Positions 1-13,700 of a stretch of DNA of 64,000 nt are shown piece after piece (position 1 is the stretch's first letter; the number at the start of each line of letters is the position of its first letter). Source of the stretch: Mesorhizobium sp. AR02 (GTDB taxonomy: Bacteria; Pseudomonadota; Alphaproteobacteria; Rhizobiales; Rhizobiaceae); assembly GCF_024746835.1 (NCBI RefSeq), contig NZ_CP080530.1:62001-126000 (forward strand), written 5' to 3'. The position numbers and the translations under genes were made by a program. The notes under the pieces were generated by a model. The model was not told the DNA's origin. It was given only the letters and a program-made list of their open reading frames with translations, and made no database searches.

Positions 1-294
1 ATTTCATCCCCTCTAGTCAACTGTCCTCCCTTGGCACTCTGGCGTGTCGCATACTGCGCTAACAATCTCGCCTGTGGTCGCGCGTGCCGCCTGCGCTGCA
101 ATTGACATATGTTTTTCGCACAGCCACGGGTCGTCAGATGCGCCGAAGCCCGTATGGCGGCATCATCATCAAATCAGCCGTAGCTGTCTTTGGTTGATAA
201 AGGCCGCGTACGCGGCTTCCCTTTATCGGCCCAAATCCGATCGCGACGACAGTATTTCAGACAAGACAAATGAATACTAACATCAACTGCTAGT
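1..294. other. No gene recognised
   Basis: This stretch downstream of the HNH gene holds no open frame that I can support. A 78-codon plus-strand frame exists but has a composition typical of non-coding sequence and resembles no family I know. No tRNA, terminal repeat or transposase fragment is visible. Confidence 0.5.
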
Positions 295-1065
295 TTACAC
301 CGCTGAAGCAAATAGATTTCGACGGTGCCAACTGAGATTTTCATAATGGCTAATTCCCACCTGACGAAGTACCAGGCTGCTATTGATATTCATCGCCCGT
401 CGATCGCTTTCGGTTAGATTATCTGAGATCAATATCTCTCCGTTGTCTTTGAACGCTATCAAACCTGCGTCAAAAGCAGCATCCAAGTGAGCGGCCAGCA
501 GCAGCCCATTGTAGACGTCCAAACGCTCCGCGTCCGTCTCGCATTGCGCCCACGGCTTTATATGACTGGCACGAAGGAGGCGTGGCTCGGATACGCCCGT
601 CACAGCGCAGACACCGCCCCAATATGCAAACAATGCATCGCGAAAGATATTCTGGCCGACACGTTGAATCACGAGACGTTCAATCTCAGTCGTTCGAGGT
701 AGATTGCGAGTCTCCGCCTCGAACACGCGCAATGGTTCGATGGGCAGTGCGCGTGCCAATTGCCATATCTCGCGTACCAATCGATGCAGTGGCATCGTAT
801 CTGAGACACTGAACGCTGCGAAACCTAACGGCTGAGAATTGTTGAGTCCTTGCCACCTTTCCCATCGCGTATGTAAGTCGGTGGCAACACCGGCATGGTT
901 GACCGCAACCACATATTCTCCGTCCGCACAGGTCAGGCGTATTGAAGCTGGGGCGCCCAGGCTATCATAGCAGACCCAGTTGCCCTCATCTGCCCGTCGG
1001 AGGCCGAAGCCCTCATCTACGGCGGCCTTATCGAGGCGGATGCGTTCGAGTTGAGATAGCGACAT
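295..1065 (-). CDS. HNH endonuclease (HNH_2 type)
   Basis: The C-terminal half carries an HNH_2-type nuclease domain: a CAVTG segment, an ASHIKPW segment, an NGLLLAAHLDAAFD segment and a following glycine-rich strand. This is the usual pattern of metal-binding His/Asn/His nucleases found in restriction and defence proteins. The N-terminal ~130 residues are unassigned and may recognise DNA or a partner. I chose the ATG at 1065 because a strong GGGGGAG ribosome site sits just before it, overlapping the stop codon of the upstream ATPase gene. It is the last gene of a five-gene minus-strand operon. An ABC/Rad50-like ATPase directly before an HNH nuclease recalls the PtuA-PtuB pair of Septu. Nuclease assignment is secure; its place in a defence system is inferred from context. 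Confidence 0.85.
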   Translation of the reverse strand: MSLSQLERIRLDKAAVDEGFGLRRADEGNWVCYDSLGAPASIRLTCADGEYVVAVNHAGVATDLHTRWERWQGLNNSQPLGFAAFSVSDTMPLHRLVREIWQLARALPIEPLRVFEAETRNLPRTTEIERLVIQRVGQNIFRDALFAYWGGVCAVTGVSEPRLLRASHIKPWAQCETDAERLDVYNGLLLAAHLDAAFDAGLIAFKDNGEILISDNLTESDRRAMNINSSLVLRQVGISHYENLSWHRRNLFASAV

Positions 1066-1075
1066 GAACTCCCCC

Positions 1076-3061
1076 TCACAAATCACGACGTAGGAGGCGT
1101 TCTGTGCCTGGCGATCCCCGAAGCGTCAGGCGAATCCAAGGTTCAACAGCCAAATCCTCGGGTGGGCGCGTAGTCGTCGTTACAATGTACTGAAACTGGG
1201 GTGCCTCGCCGAATGCTTCGATCTCCGTCACCAACCGAAACAGCCGATGGTAGATGCTTAGCCCCAAGTCGGCTTCGCGTGGGCTGTCGTGAACGAGAAA
1301 CGCGGGAACACGCGTTGAACCCTCAATGCTCAGGCACAATATGGCTAGATCGAAGGCCAACACCTTTAGTGAATCGATTGCCGCGGTCGATCGATCTCCA
1401 CCCATATTCACATTGGGCTCAAGCCCATTGCCACTCAGCGCAACGTGTCCCTTGGCGTCGGCTCCCACTAGGCGCCGGACAATAGGATCAAATTTCTCGC
1501 TTATCCGACCGAAAACGCGAGCCTGCTTGTCGCGGAAAACGCCCAGTAGACTTCTTTCTGTCTCAAGCTTCGAAACGACCTCCCGCAACGCCTTCGTCGC
1601 GTTTTCCTGTGCGCCAAACAACTCCGCAAAACGCTCGACATCATCGGCAAGCCGCTGGGCAGCGTACCAAGCTCCTTCACGGGTGTCGCGGGCCTGCTCA
1701 AGAGCCGCGACGCGGTCGCCCAATTGATCCGCGTGCTGTTTGGCCAGAGCAAGCTTCTGTAATGTTTGCGTTTGCTCAGATCGCAACCCGACAAGCTTCT
1801 CTGTCTCATCATCGAAACTCTTCTTGCGCTGCTCCCAGCGCTGCACACATGCCTCTAGGTCGGGAAGCTTATGGGAAAGCCCGCAGCCTTCGGCCAACGT
1901 GCGGTCGATAGGCACCTCGCAAATCGGACAAACGGGACTCTCCGCCTCACTCCTAGAGAAAGAAATTCCTGGCAACTCGCCCTGAATCTGACTGTGAAGC
2001 TTCTCTACGAGCGGTATTGTGGCCTGGATACGGATGCGTTCTCCATCCAGGCGCGTCCACTCTGCCTGAGCTTTTTCGTGTTCCTGTCGAGCGATTTCGA
2101 CACCGGCCCCAGGCTGACCTTGGGGAAGTTTTGCCGCCGTTGCGAGGTGATCTTGAGCTTTCTTGCGCATTTGCTCGATGGCAAACGGGCCTGCGGTCAC
2201 CTCCTCAACGGTTAAGCCGAGAGCCACAGTCAGCCGGTTCTGGCTTCTCTCAATTTCCCAACGGCGGTGGCCGATCTCCTGATCCATTGTTCGACGCCGA
2301 TCGTCGAGGCTGGCCACTTCAGAACGTTTGGCGTGTTCCTCCGGCGTGATCGCGACAACAAAGGCGCGGAGTGCATCAAGTTTCTCCGTTTGCGTCATAC
2401 CTCGCACCGGCGAGTCGGAGTCCGACACAGTGGAGCGCCAATCCAACACGTCGTCGAACCGGCACTCTTGGTCTCGCGTTAGCCACGCCAACGCAATCGG
2501 CCAACTTTGGCGGTCGGAATGCTGCCCCGAAATAAGTGCCGCCAGCCCTGTGGTCAGAATGCCCTGCTCGATCGCGTCGAGAAAAGGCTCTAGCCCGGTC
2601 GAGATCCCTTCTCCTGCCGCGATTTCGTCGAGATCGCCACCGGCCACGGCCATGTGGCGACGACGAATTCCCAGCGGTCGGACAATGGCCCAGCATATCC
2701 CGTCCAACATGATCTCTGCGCCTACGATTCCGTTCAGGAATGCGGCGCCAACGCGTGCGCGCTGGTTTTCGGATGCATAACGATCCTCCCCGAGACAATA
2801 TCGTAGAAGCCGGCAGAACAGCGTCTTCCCACTGCCATGTCCAATCGCGCCGGCCGGCGACTCCGAAGAGAGCGCATCGCCGCTGTCGGGGGACCAGATG
2901 ATGTTGAGCCCCGGACGAAACGCAATGTCCCGAATTTTTTCTCCACCGGGCTCATCCCATATGGCCAGACGTTTGACCCAGAGGCGAGGACCATTCTGCC
3001 CTTGCGAGGGCTGCACTGAAAGTGACGGAGGTTCAAGAAGCTCAGGCTGCCTCGGCATCAA
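1076..3061 (-). CDS. Rad50/SMC-like ATPase with CxxC hook
   Basis: A 661-residue P-loop ATPase. Walker A is GHGSGKT (residues 74-80). The middle (about 240-500) is coiled-coil-like with a CPIC zinc-hook motif at 378-381, as in Rad50-type proteins. The C-terminal part has an FLVHDSPRE segment that looks like the Walker B/D-loop region. The layout matches DUF2326-like defence ATPases rather than true Rad50, being half the usual length. The start overlaps the methylase gene by 20 bp and the stop is followed within 11 bp by the HNH gene, so it is translationally coupled to both. It probably senses or clamps DNA and gates the HNH nuclease; that role is inference. Confidence 0.8.
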   Translation of the reverse strand: MMPRQPELLEPPSLSVQPSQGQNGPRLWVKRLAIWDEPGGEKIRDIAFRPGLNIIWSPDSGDALSSESPAGAIGHGSGKTLFCRLLRYCLGEDRYASENQRARVGAAFLNGIVGAEIMLDGICWAIVRPLGIRRRHMAVAGGDLDEIAAGEGISTGLEPFLDAIEQGILTTGLAALISGQHSDRQSWPIALAWLTRDQECRFDDVLDWRSTVSDSDSPVRGMTQTEKLDALRAFVVAITPEEHAKRSEVASLDDRRRTMDQEIGHRRWEIERSQNRLTVALGLTVEEVTAGPFAIEQMRKKAQDHLATAAKLPQGQPGAGVEIARQEHEKAQAEWTRLDGERIRIQATIPLVEKLHSQIQGELPGISFSRSEAESPVCPICEVPIDRTLAEGCGLSHKLPDLEACVQRWEQRKKSFDDETEKLVGLRSEQTQTLQKLALAKQHADQLGDRVAALEQARDTREGAWYAAQRLADDVERFAELFGAQENATKALREVVSKLETERSLLGVFRDKQARVFGRISEKFDPIVRRLVGADAKGHVALSGNGLEPNVNMGGDRSTAAIDSLKVLAFDLAILCLSIEGSTRVPAFLVHDSPREADLGLSIYHRLFRLVTEIEAFGEAPQFQYIVTTTTRPPEDLAVEPWIRLTLRGSPGTERLLRRDL

Positions 3062-6000
3062 CCCACCCCCTGATTTCCTCTGGCATGGCCGAGACCAAAG
3101 TGTCCGTAGAGATCTGCGACAGCACGCCCATCACCAATCGAGCGCGTCCATCCGGCCAACCCGCGGTATTGATTAGGCCGAGGCCTGGGCCAGGTGCCCA
3201 TGTGCCGATCGTCAGGTTTTCGACCAACCGTCCGTTGCCACGATGAGCTATTACGGCCGCGCCCCAATTCCGATCGACCCGCGGTACAAATGACGTGGCA
3301 TTGCCCGTGAGTGGAGCTGCTTCTGCGCCGACGAGCCGCTGCCACTGAACTATCTGACTAGCGTCCAGGTGGGGCAGCAGCAGTCGCGGTTCGAGTCCTA
3401 ATATAGCCGCAAGGCGCACCTGACGCGCTGGCAATGGTCCATTCATGGTCTTGAGGATTGCCGCAAGCATGGCGCCGGCATCGCCAGGTCCAGCTGGCAG
3501 CGGACGTGCCCACGCGCCGTCTCGGAGCATCGATGGCGCGACACTTTGAGCGCGCACCTCGATAGGCGTTGTGCCGATATTAGTGGCGGCAAGCCGATCC
3601 CATGCGGCAAGAACCAACTTCCCAGTGCGATATTCGTGGTAACGGGCCTGTTCTTTGTTCTTCAGCACACGGAACGTCTCAGAGGGGTAATCTGGCCCCT
3701 TTGAGTCTGTGGGGTCGAGGATGTAGCGCAACTCGTCGCGGCTCAGCCCATATTTTCTCGCAAAGCAGGCATCGAGTTCGGCGCGGAGCACCGCACGCCG
3801 AACCTCATCCCATGCGTAGGGTGCGCCGTAATAGCCGAGGTCCTCCGCCCAAAGACGCATGGCATGGCTAGTATAACTTAGCTCTAGTACACGCGGCACA
3901 ATGAAGGCGAGATCAGAAGGAAGAAAAGTCGAGGGCGGAGGCACTGGGAATTGCTCTATGAAATAGAAACTTAAGTTTGTACCTCCAACCTTCTGTCTTG
4001 CAGCGAAGTCGGCAACGAGCGATGAGAATAGACCTATGAAGGCTGCGGAGTGCTGGGCACTGACATCCGCGCAGGTCCACAGAAAGACACTATCGCCGAT
4101 ACCCACTTTAGGGAGCACGCTGGCAATCAAAGTTCTCTCGTCGGTAGTCCTCGCGTTTCTGCGCCAACCCATCAGCCAGCGAGGCTGCTTTTGTTCGATA
4201 AGGGAATTGGCCAAATTGAGCGGGTCGCCAGACTCGCCGATTAGAAGATTGATATCATCAGCAACAAGCGGCGTTTCTCGCTGCATTATCGCGCCTGTCG
4301 CGCGCGTTTTGCTATCGAGCAGGAAACGGTCAGGCGATGTGCCGAGCACCGACCGCCATGGATGATTCCCATTAAAGATGCGGGTAAGATCGCCCTCCCG
4401 CATTACGCGCCCCTCACAAGCAAAAAAGCCGACAAGCCATTCAGCGAGACTCTTGAGGACACGTTCGGCGGAGTCCTCACGCACGGCCCGCTTCAAGCTT
4501 GCGGGCACGCGCGCGGCCCGCATGGCCAGTTCAGACTCTGGCACCCAATAGCGAGGCGAAGGTTCGAAGGCTGGGCTTTGCTTTTCCGACAGGACACTGT
4601 CACGAGCCCCGTCGTCATCGTCGGATGATCCTGTATCAAATGTCGCCCAGCGGTGATCAAAATGATGGACCATCTTAGCTTCGAACAGCGGGACGCGGCG
4701 CTCGAAGCCGTTGTCGGTCCCACGGAGCCAATCGGCCCCCTCACGCGTCCAGCTCTCAGCTTCCAGTTGTTCTTGAGTGCGGAACAAGCCAGAAGTGCCG
4801 GACATATGGAACATCGTTTGGAACTTAATGCCCCAGGGATTCACGGCGCCGCCATCTTCTTGGGGGCGCTCCTCGATTAGCACCGGGACATCCGCGTATA
4901 GCTTGGCCGTAAGCTCCGCATCCGCACGCGAACGGAACACGGGTGCCGTCAGGGTGTTCGGATTAATTCGGGCTATCTCGGTTGCTGTCAGATCGAACCG
5001 GCGCTCCGGGTTCTTTAAGTCATCAATTGTATCTATGTCGAAGCAGAATTCAGCTGGGGAATCCGCCTGCCCCATACATAGAATGCAAAAAGCTTTTCGA
5101 TCATCAGTTGCTTTGAACCATCTCCGGATCTCGTAAAAGCTATACAACTTGCGGATAAATTTTCGGGATATTAGGTCCCCAAAGAAGCCAGATGTTGAGC
5201 TGTCAGTCGCAATCCCGGTGGGTATTATGACGCCGGCACGACCTTCTAATTTTGTCAGTCTGGCGAAATGCTCCGCAAACAGCGCGTAGGTATTTACGTC
5301 TCCTTTCGCAGTCAACGGGTAGCGCCCGGAGCTACGGACAAATTCGCTCGCCGCCTCAGCAGTGCGTTTGGCAAATTGAAATTCTGTCCATAGTCGCCCG
5401 TCGGGGCTGTCTAGTTCGGCTTTCTCCAGCTCTTTGATCAGTTTTGCCCGTTCGGCTTTGTTGGCAGCCGTGGCGATCTTCGGCGAACGCGTAGCGAAAA
5501 ACTCTTGTTCTTGAAGTTTGATCCGCTCCCAAGGGGGATTACCGATCACGACGTCAAAGCCACCGGAGTCAAATATACGAGGGAATTCGATATGCCAGTG
5601 AAAGGCTGCAACCGCATCGGACGTTCTCTTGGCTCCCTCAAGCAGGTTCAGCGGAACCGCATTCCCACCAGCAGCTTTCCACACATGCTCCGTCAGCGGC
5701 ATTTTTGAATCGTCGACGCCGGGAACCGCGTGAGGTGCCGGCTTCGGGGAAAAGAATGCCGCCGTATACAAATAGGCGGAAACATAAAGATCGCTCGAGG
5801 ACTTGAGGCGAACCCATTCATCCTGTTTGCGGATATCGCCAAAACTGCGGGTCTTCTCGCTTACTTGCTCTAGTGTCTCCTGTGGCATCTCCGCCAACAG
5901 ACAATCCGCGCGCGTGAGACTAGCTGGCGGTCGCAATTCAGCGAGAAAACCTGTCGCACCTTTCCCGTCACGCTGCTGCTTGTTGTAGCGGGCATATGTC

Positions 6001-7895
6001 TTTGCCATCTCCTTGTCGTCGCCAGTGAGCGGCTTGTACGCTTCATCAGGAATTCCGCGCTCCAGCATCGAACGGTCGAAAACGCCGATTAGACTATCGC
6101 CGCAACGGATTTGAGCATCAAGGAAGGTCAGCGGCTTTCCGGGTTCGAGCGCCTCGATCCACATCGCGACCTTGCAGAGCTCAACCGCCATGGGATTGCG
6201 ATCAACGCCGTAGATGCAATGCGAGACAACTTCGCGCAAAGCATGCTGGAACTCCGTCTGGCTGGGTGCGCCAGGACTTCTCAGCTTGGCGATCCTTGCT
6301 GCAGCGCGGCGCGCAGCGCCAAGAAGAAAGTGTCCGGAGCCGCAAGCAGGGTCAATAATCGAGAGCTTCAGGATTTCGCCTGCCGGATCATCCCCGCCCC
6401 GCGCCTCGGCGGCGTCCAGTATTGGATCGAGCGTCGAATCGAGAAGCAGCTTTACCAGCGGATCGGGCGTGTAATAACTGCCCGATATCTTGCGAGCGTT
6501 GCCCTTGGTCTCATCACCTTCTGCGAACTCGAAAGTGCGCGTGTCTGCGCTGGCGAGCGGAGTAAGTTCCAGAAGACTCTCGTAGACCGAACCCAGTTCC
6601 TCGGTCTCCATGTCGCGCCAATTGACTCGCGTTAGCGGCTGACACAAGGGGCGTAACCAGGCGAGCCGCCATACCGCTGCCAGAAAGCGCCGGTTCTCGA
6701 TCCGGGCTCCATCGAGGTTCGCAACCACGCCGCCAGCGAATAGTCCCCCGAGTGCAGGTAGGCCAAGCCTTGCCTCACCGCGGGAAAGAGCCGTGAACGT
6801 CACCTTCAAGCCTTCCCACGTATCGACGTGGCGATCCCAAGCGACCCGTCGCATGCAGCGCTCCCGCAGCCGACCGAGCGAATAGCCTTCCACATAGAAT
6901 CGTTTGGCTTCGCGGGTTGCGTCGGGGGTATGGAGCAGGTCCCGATCTTCCGCCGCAAACAGGAAAATCAGACGGTAGACAAGGCGCAGGAGCTCCTCGA
7001 AGAAGCTCTGCCGGGTTAGCGATCCGTCACGCAGCGCTTGCCGGAGCAAGTCATTCTGCGGATTTTCGATGAAGCCTTTGCCGAGTTCGAGCAAAGCCGC
7101 TTCGACGCCTTGACGAAGTTTGTCACGAGCCGCCACGCCCTCGATCCGTCCACGGTCGCGCCAGCGCTCCAAGGAGCAGTCTACAACGGCGGTTTGGTTG
7201 ATTCCGAAACGGCTCTGATGGATCAGCATCCACAGTGCAGAGAAATCCGGAAACAGCCCTTCCGAGAAGATTTTTGCGAAGTTCGCCTCAATCCAAGCCG
7301 GGCGCGTGAGGCTGATATTGTCCCGCAGGAGGCGCAGGCTGACGCCGTCGCTGGCCAGCCCCCAGCAGGCGTCCTCCATAGAATTGAGATATTCTTGGAG
7401 AAGTAGCGTCGCGGATCGCCGTCTTGATCCGTCACCGAGCTGGACAAAGCTCTCCTCTAACCCAGAGCGTCGAGCCCCATCGATCGGAGCAGGCGCGATC
7501 ACGATCGGTACGCGACCATTCAGCGCCACATGCCGAACCGGAAACTCCCGCTCACCGACCAAAGTGGTCGCTTGTGGCTTGATTGAATCGAACCCGAAGC
7601 ACTGACGGAGCAATTCCAGGACAAACCGTTCTGAGGCCCCGACGCTCTGACTTTTAGCGGCAGTAAAGCGAGACCACAGCGCTTCGCCTATCCGGTAGTA
7701 ACGAGCAACCTCGTCACGGAGCTTGAGCCCCACCGGTATTCCATAGCCGTCATCAGACTGATCGTTCGCATCGAAAGCAGCAATGCGACCCAACATGTCA
7801 GGCGTCAGAAGCGCACCGACGACTTCTATTCCGGCGAACTCATGCCGTGGGGCACGACGGGACTGGTGAGTGCGGGTGATTTTACGAGCCATCAT
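3042..7895 (-). CDS. Large N6-adenine DNA methyltransferase (Eco57I/DrmMI-like)
   Basis: A 1617-residue protein with a class I adenine methylase core: the AdoMet-binding motif DPACGSG at residues 515-521 and the catalytic NPPW motif at 786-789. The ~500 residues before motif I and ~800 after NPPW presumably hold specificity and structural domains; the length is typical of BREX PglX, DISARM DrmMI and type IIG enzymes. I see no clear PD-(D/E)XK nuclease motif, so it may be a methylase only. Two Met codons open the frame (7895 and 7892). It starts 6 bp after the DrmD-like helicase gene and overlaps the ATPase gene, so it belongs to the same operon. Likely role: marking host DNA so that the linked helicases and nuclease spare it. 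Confidence 0.85.
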   Translation of the reverse strand: MMARKITRTHQSRRAPRHEFAGIEVVGALLTPDMLGRIAAFDANDQSDDGYGIPVGLKLRDEVARYYRIGEALWSRFTAAKSQSVGASERFVLELLRQCFGFDSIKPQATTLVGEREFPVRHVALNGRVPIVIAPAPIDGARRSGLEESFVQLGDGSRRRSATLLLQEYLNSMEDACWGLASDGVSLRLLRDNISLTRPAWIEANFAKIFSEGLFPDFSALWMLIHQSRFGINQTAVVDCSLERWRDRGRIEGVAARDKLRQGVEAALLELGKGFIENPQNDLLRQALRDGSLTRQSFFEELLRLVYRLIFLFAAEDRDLLHTPDATREAKRFYVEGYSLGRLRERCMRRVAWDRHVDTWEGLKVTFTALSRGEARLGLPALGGLFAGGVVANLDGARIENRRFLAAVWRLAWLRPLCQPLTRVNWRDMETEELGSVYESLLELTPLASADTRTFEFAEGDETKGNARKISGSYYTPDPLVKLLLDSTLDPILDAAEARGGDDPAGEILKLSIIDPACGSGHFLLGAARRAAARIAKLRSPGAPSQTEFQHALREVVSHCIYGVDRNPMAVELCKVAMWIEALEPGKPLTFLDAQIRCGDSLIGVFDRSMLERGIPDEAYKPLTGDDKEMAKTYARYNKQQRDGKGATGFLAELRPPASLTRADCLLAEMPQETLEQVSEKTRSFGDIRKQDEWVRLKSSSDLYVSAYLYTAAFFSPKPAPHAVPGVDDSKMPLTEHVWKAAGGNAVPLNLLEGAKRTSDAVAAFHWHIEFPRIFDSGGFDVVIGNPPWERIKLQEQEFFATRSPKIATAANKAERAKLIKELEKAELDSPDGRLWTEFQFAKRTAEAASEFVRSSGRYPLTAKGDVNTYALFAEHFARLTKLEGRAGVIIPTGIATDSSTSGFFGDLISRKFIRKLYSFYEIRRWFKATDDRKAFCILCMGQADSPAEFCFDIDTIDDLKNPERRFDLTATEIARINPNTLTAPVFRSRADAELTAKLYADVPVLIEERPQEDGGAVNPWGIKFQTMFHMSGTSGLFRTQEQLEAESWTREGADWLRGTDNGFERRVPLFEAKMVHHFDHRWATFDTGSSDDDDGARDSVLSEKQSPAFEPSPRYWVPESELAMRAARVPASLKRAVREDSAERVLKSLAEWLVGFFACEGRVMREGDLTRIFNGNHPWRSVLGTSPDRFLLDSKTRATGAIMQRETPLVADDINLLIGESGDPLNLANSLIEQKQPRWLMGWRRNARTTDERTLIASVLPKVGIGDSVFLWTCADVSAQHSAAFIGLFSSLVADFAARQKVGGTNLSFYFIEQFPVPPPSTFLPSDLAFIVPRVLELSYTSHAMRLWAEDLGYYGAPYAWDEVRRAVLRAELDACFARKYGLSRDELRYILDPTDSKGPDYPSETFRVLKNKEQARYHEYRTGKLVLAAWDRLAATNIGTTPIEVRAQSVAPSMLRDGAWARPLPAGPGDAGAMLAAILKTMNGPLPARQVRLAAILGLEPRLLLPHLDASQIVQWQRLVGAEAAPLTGNATSFVPRVDRNWGAAVIAHRGNGRLVENLTIGTWAPGPGLGLINTAGWPDGRARLVMGVLSQISTDTLVSAMPEEIRGWVDAEAA

Positions 7896-7901
7896 CCGTC
7901 C

Positions 7902-10696
<2,795 letters not shown>

Positions 10697-10700
<4 letters not shown>

Positions 10701-13700
10701 GACGGCTTGCCTCCAAGCACAATGGCAAGCTTGGAAATCGATTCCCGGCGAGCGGTGATGTCGGCCGGCAGAAGGATGAGTTCGATCCCTTTTCCGGCAA
10801 GATTGTCGCCGAGCGTGGCGGGCGCGCTCGCCTGTTCGGCAGCGGCGATTCTCGCCGCGCGCCAGATCAATGTGAGCTGGTAGCCGCCAATCTCGATGGG
10901 CTCTGCGTCCGGCGGGGGGCAGCCTTCCAGAGGCGTTTGAAATTGTGATGTTGGGGTGGAATGGCGCATTTCCGCGAAAGAAAGTCGGATGAGCATCTGC
11001 AGTACAGATTCACGCCGACGATCGATCAATTCATGATCGGGCTGATTGAAGTAGGACAATAAACAGCGATAGCAGCCCGCTACGCAGTGAGAGTCCTCGA
11101 CATTTTTAAGCGCCTTCGGTCCATTGATCGCGGCCGCTGAGAGGCTACCGGGAGCATAGTGCATTATCTCCAGCGCCTTCTTCGCGACGGCACGAAAGGC
11201 ACCGCCATCCTCAACCAACCTGGACAAGACCCCAGCGCCACCCTCGGCAGCTTCGTAAAACAATAATGCTCGGCGATCCTTTCGTGAGGGCGTCGGCTCT
11301 CCCTGGATTTCGCCTTCTTCCAGTTGGTAAATGGCCTCGATGCCACGGGCAAAAGCATGCTGGATCGTGGCAACTAGTGCCTCCGCCTCGTCTCCAGCAG
11401 CAGCCAACCAAGGAGCAGGAAACCGGATGAGCAACGCGTTCTTCCGGTCCTCAACAACCGGGGTGATGGGTTGCCGGCTATTGATCGGCGATCCTTCTTC
11501 CGCGTCTTGCGCTCGGTTGTCACTTGCCCAATAGCCGCTCTTCGGATCGATCAAAAAGCCGATCTTGCTGATGTCCTTGCGGCGACGGAGTCCCCGGTTG
11601 ATACGACGAACCTGTGCGGCAGGCGCAAAATCCGCCGCGAATATGTGCCCCTCTGAATCTTCAAACACACGGGATCTGACGTCGCTCGCATCTCGAAACG
11701 AGAAGGTCGTCTGGAGTTCATAGCCTTGACGACGACGCTCTTCGTCATTGGCAGTTATCCGCTCCACCTGGCGCGTACCAACATTCTCGATCCGATGAAG
11801 CTGCTTAGTTATGTTCGATGTACCCAGCGCGCTGTTACATACGTGGCAGCGTTCTGGCGGCTCTCCGTCATGGGCGGCACCGCAAGCCGCGCAAATTGCT
11901 GTGCTGAATGTCGGAAGCAATCCATCTTGCCCGCCACCAACCTCCTTCAACAGGGCGCGATCGACCCGATAGGCACGCCCCTCGTGGTAAACAAGGCTGC
12001 CTGGCCCAAACTCGGCGATCGCCAGAAAACGTGCACGCTGAATATAGCGCTGACCTTTTCCGCCCTGATCACCTGGCACGAACGCCATGATGGGGAGACG
12101 CGGGAAATTATAGCCAGGCAGGAAGCCTTCCGTTGCCAGATACCGGTACACGTAGAAATCAGAGCCTTGGCCCTCGGCCCCTCGCAGCAAAAGCTTGATC
12201 TGGGTGTTTCCAGCCGCTTGCCGTGTTTCAGCGGCACGGCGTTCCTGCGGTGAGATCGAATAGTCCTTTAAAGTACGTGCCGCATCTTCTACCTGCCGTT
12301 CGGCGGCAGCCAACAAATCCCTCCACCGGTTAAAGGTATCGGCAAGGCGTTGAGGCGCGGCGGCAACGACGCTGTTTGTATTGGCATCAACGCCAACAAA
12401 CCAATCCGGCGGCGTGGCACCATAGTCATCAGCGACAGCTGACAGAACAGCCGCAACGCGCTTTGCACCGGCACTCTTTGCGTCGTCAGCAGACACCCGG
12501 TTCCAGTGATGCGGCAAGAGAGGCTTGCCGGCAACCGTCATGTCGAGATTATCGGCGATCGAAGCCGACAATGCCGCTCCGCTGGCAGCCAGCCACTCTG
12601 CGTGGAGATGGCTTTCGACAAGTTCGGGATTTTTCAGATCGATAGACGGTGGGAGCACCACGCCATCGACCATCGCGCTTGGACGCTGGAAGAAGTATTG
12701 GTCATGTGGGCTTTGTGCCGCGCAATACGTGACAATCAAGGCTGCCTGACCGCTGCGGCCTGCACGCCCACCGCGCTGAGCGTAGTTCGCTGGCGTTGGG
12801 GGCACATTCCGCATGTAAACGACGTTCATTGAGGAGATATCGACGCCGAGCTCCATGGTTGGCGAGCAAAACAGGGTTGGCAGGAAACGGCTATCCTCTC
12901 GAAGCTCCTTCAGTCGTTCGGCTTGGTCGATCAGAAGTTTCCGGTCGTCTACACCATAACGAAAGCGAGCCTCGCGGATCTCTCGTAGATCCCCCTCAAC
13001 CTGTGCCGTATGCTCACGGCCTTCGAAACCAAAGATAGCCTCGCCGCCATCGGCCAGTAGCGTCGCGATATGTGCGTACAGACCGCGGAAAAATGGATTG
13101 TCTCGATCCGGAGCTTGATTTGCTGAAAGCGCAAAGGCGATCGATGACGGCACAAGACGCCAACCATCTCCGCCAACAGGAGAGACGACCTGTGTCGCCA
13201 GCCCAAAACGACCTGCCGCTTTCAACAAGCCATCGACGATTTCCGTGATCTGCTTGCCCGTTGGCCGTCTGCCACCGAATGTCATCGATCGAAATTGCCG
13301 GCCGATCGTGCTGGTCGGGCTACCCCGAAGTATCAGCTCTTCGTCTTTCGGGGACATTTCGCGGCGGGTTGGCGGCTTCGGCATGAACACCGGAGCCGCC
13401 AAAAAGCGCTCCTCTTCCAATATCCATGGGGCCTTGATTACGCTACGCATTCGACCGGCGAGGCTTTCGATCTTCAGTCGATCCAGCGCATCACATTCGA
13501 CCGCCAAGCCCTTGCGCATCACGTCCAGCAGCACCCGGAGTGCCGCCCGACGCTCCAGAGCTGAAGCAGCGCGCAACAACGGGTAGTTTTCAAATTCCTT
13601 GTCGTCGTGTGCGAGGTCATCGAGGGAAATGTAACGCGCCTCGATCAACCCCAGCTGCTCGAGGTTGGGATTCGTGTAACGCCAACCTCGCCGTTGATCG

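Noticed and set aside
3042..7895. Restriction nuclease domain within the large methylase
   Set aside because: I could not see a convincing PD-(D/E)XK or HNH motif, so it is called a methylase only.
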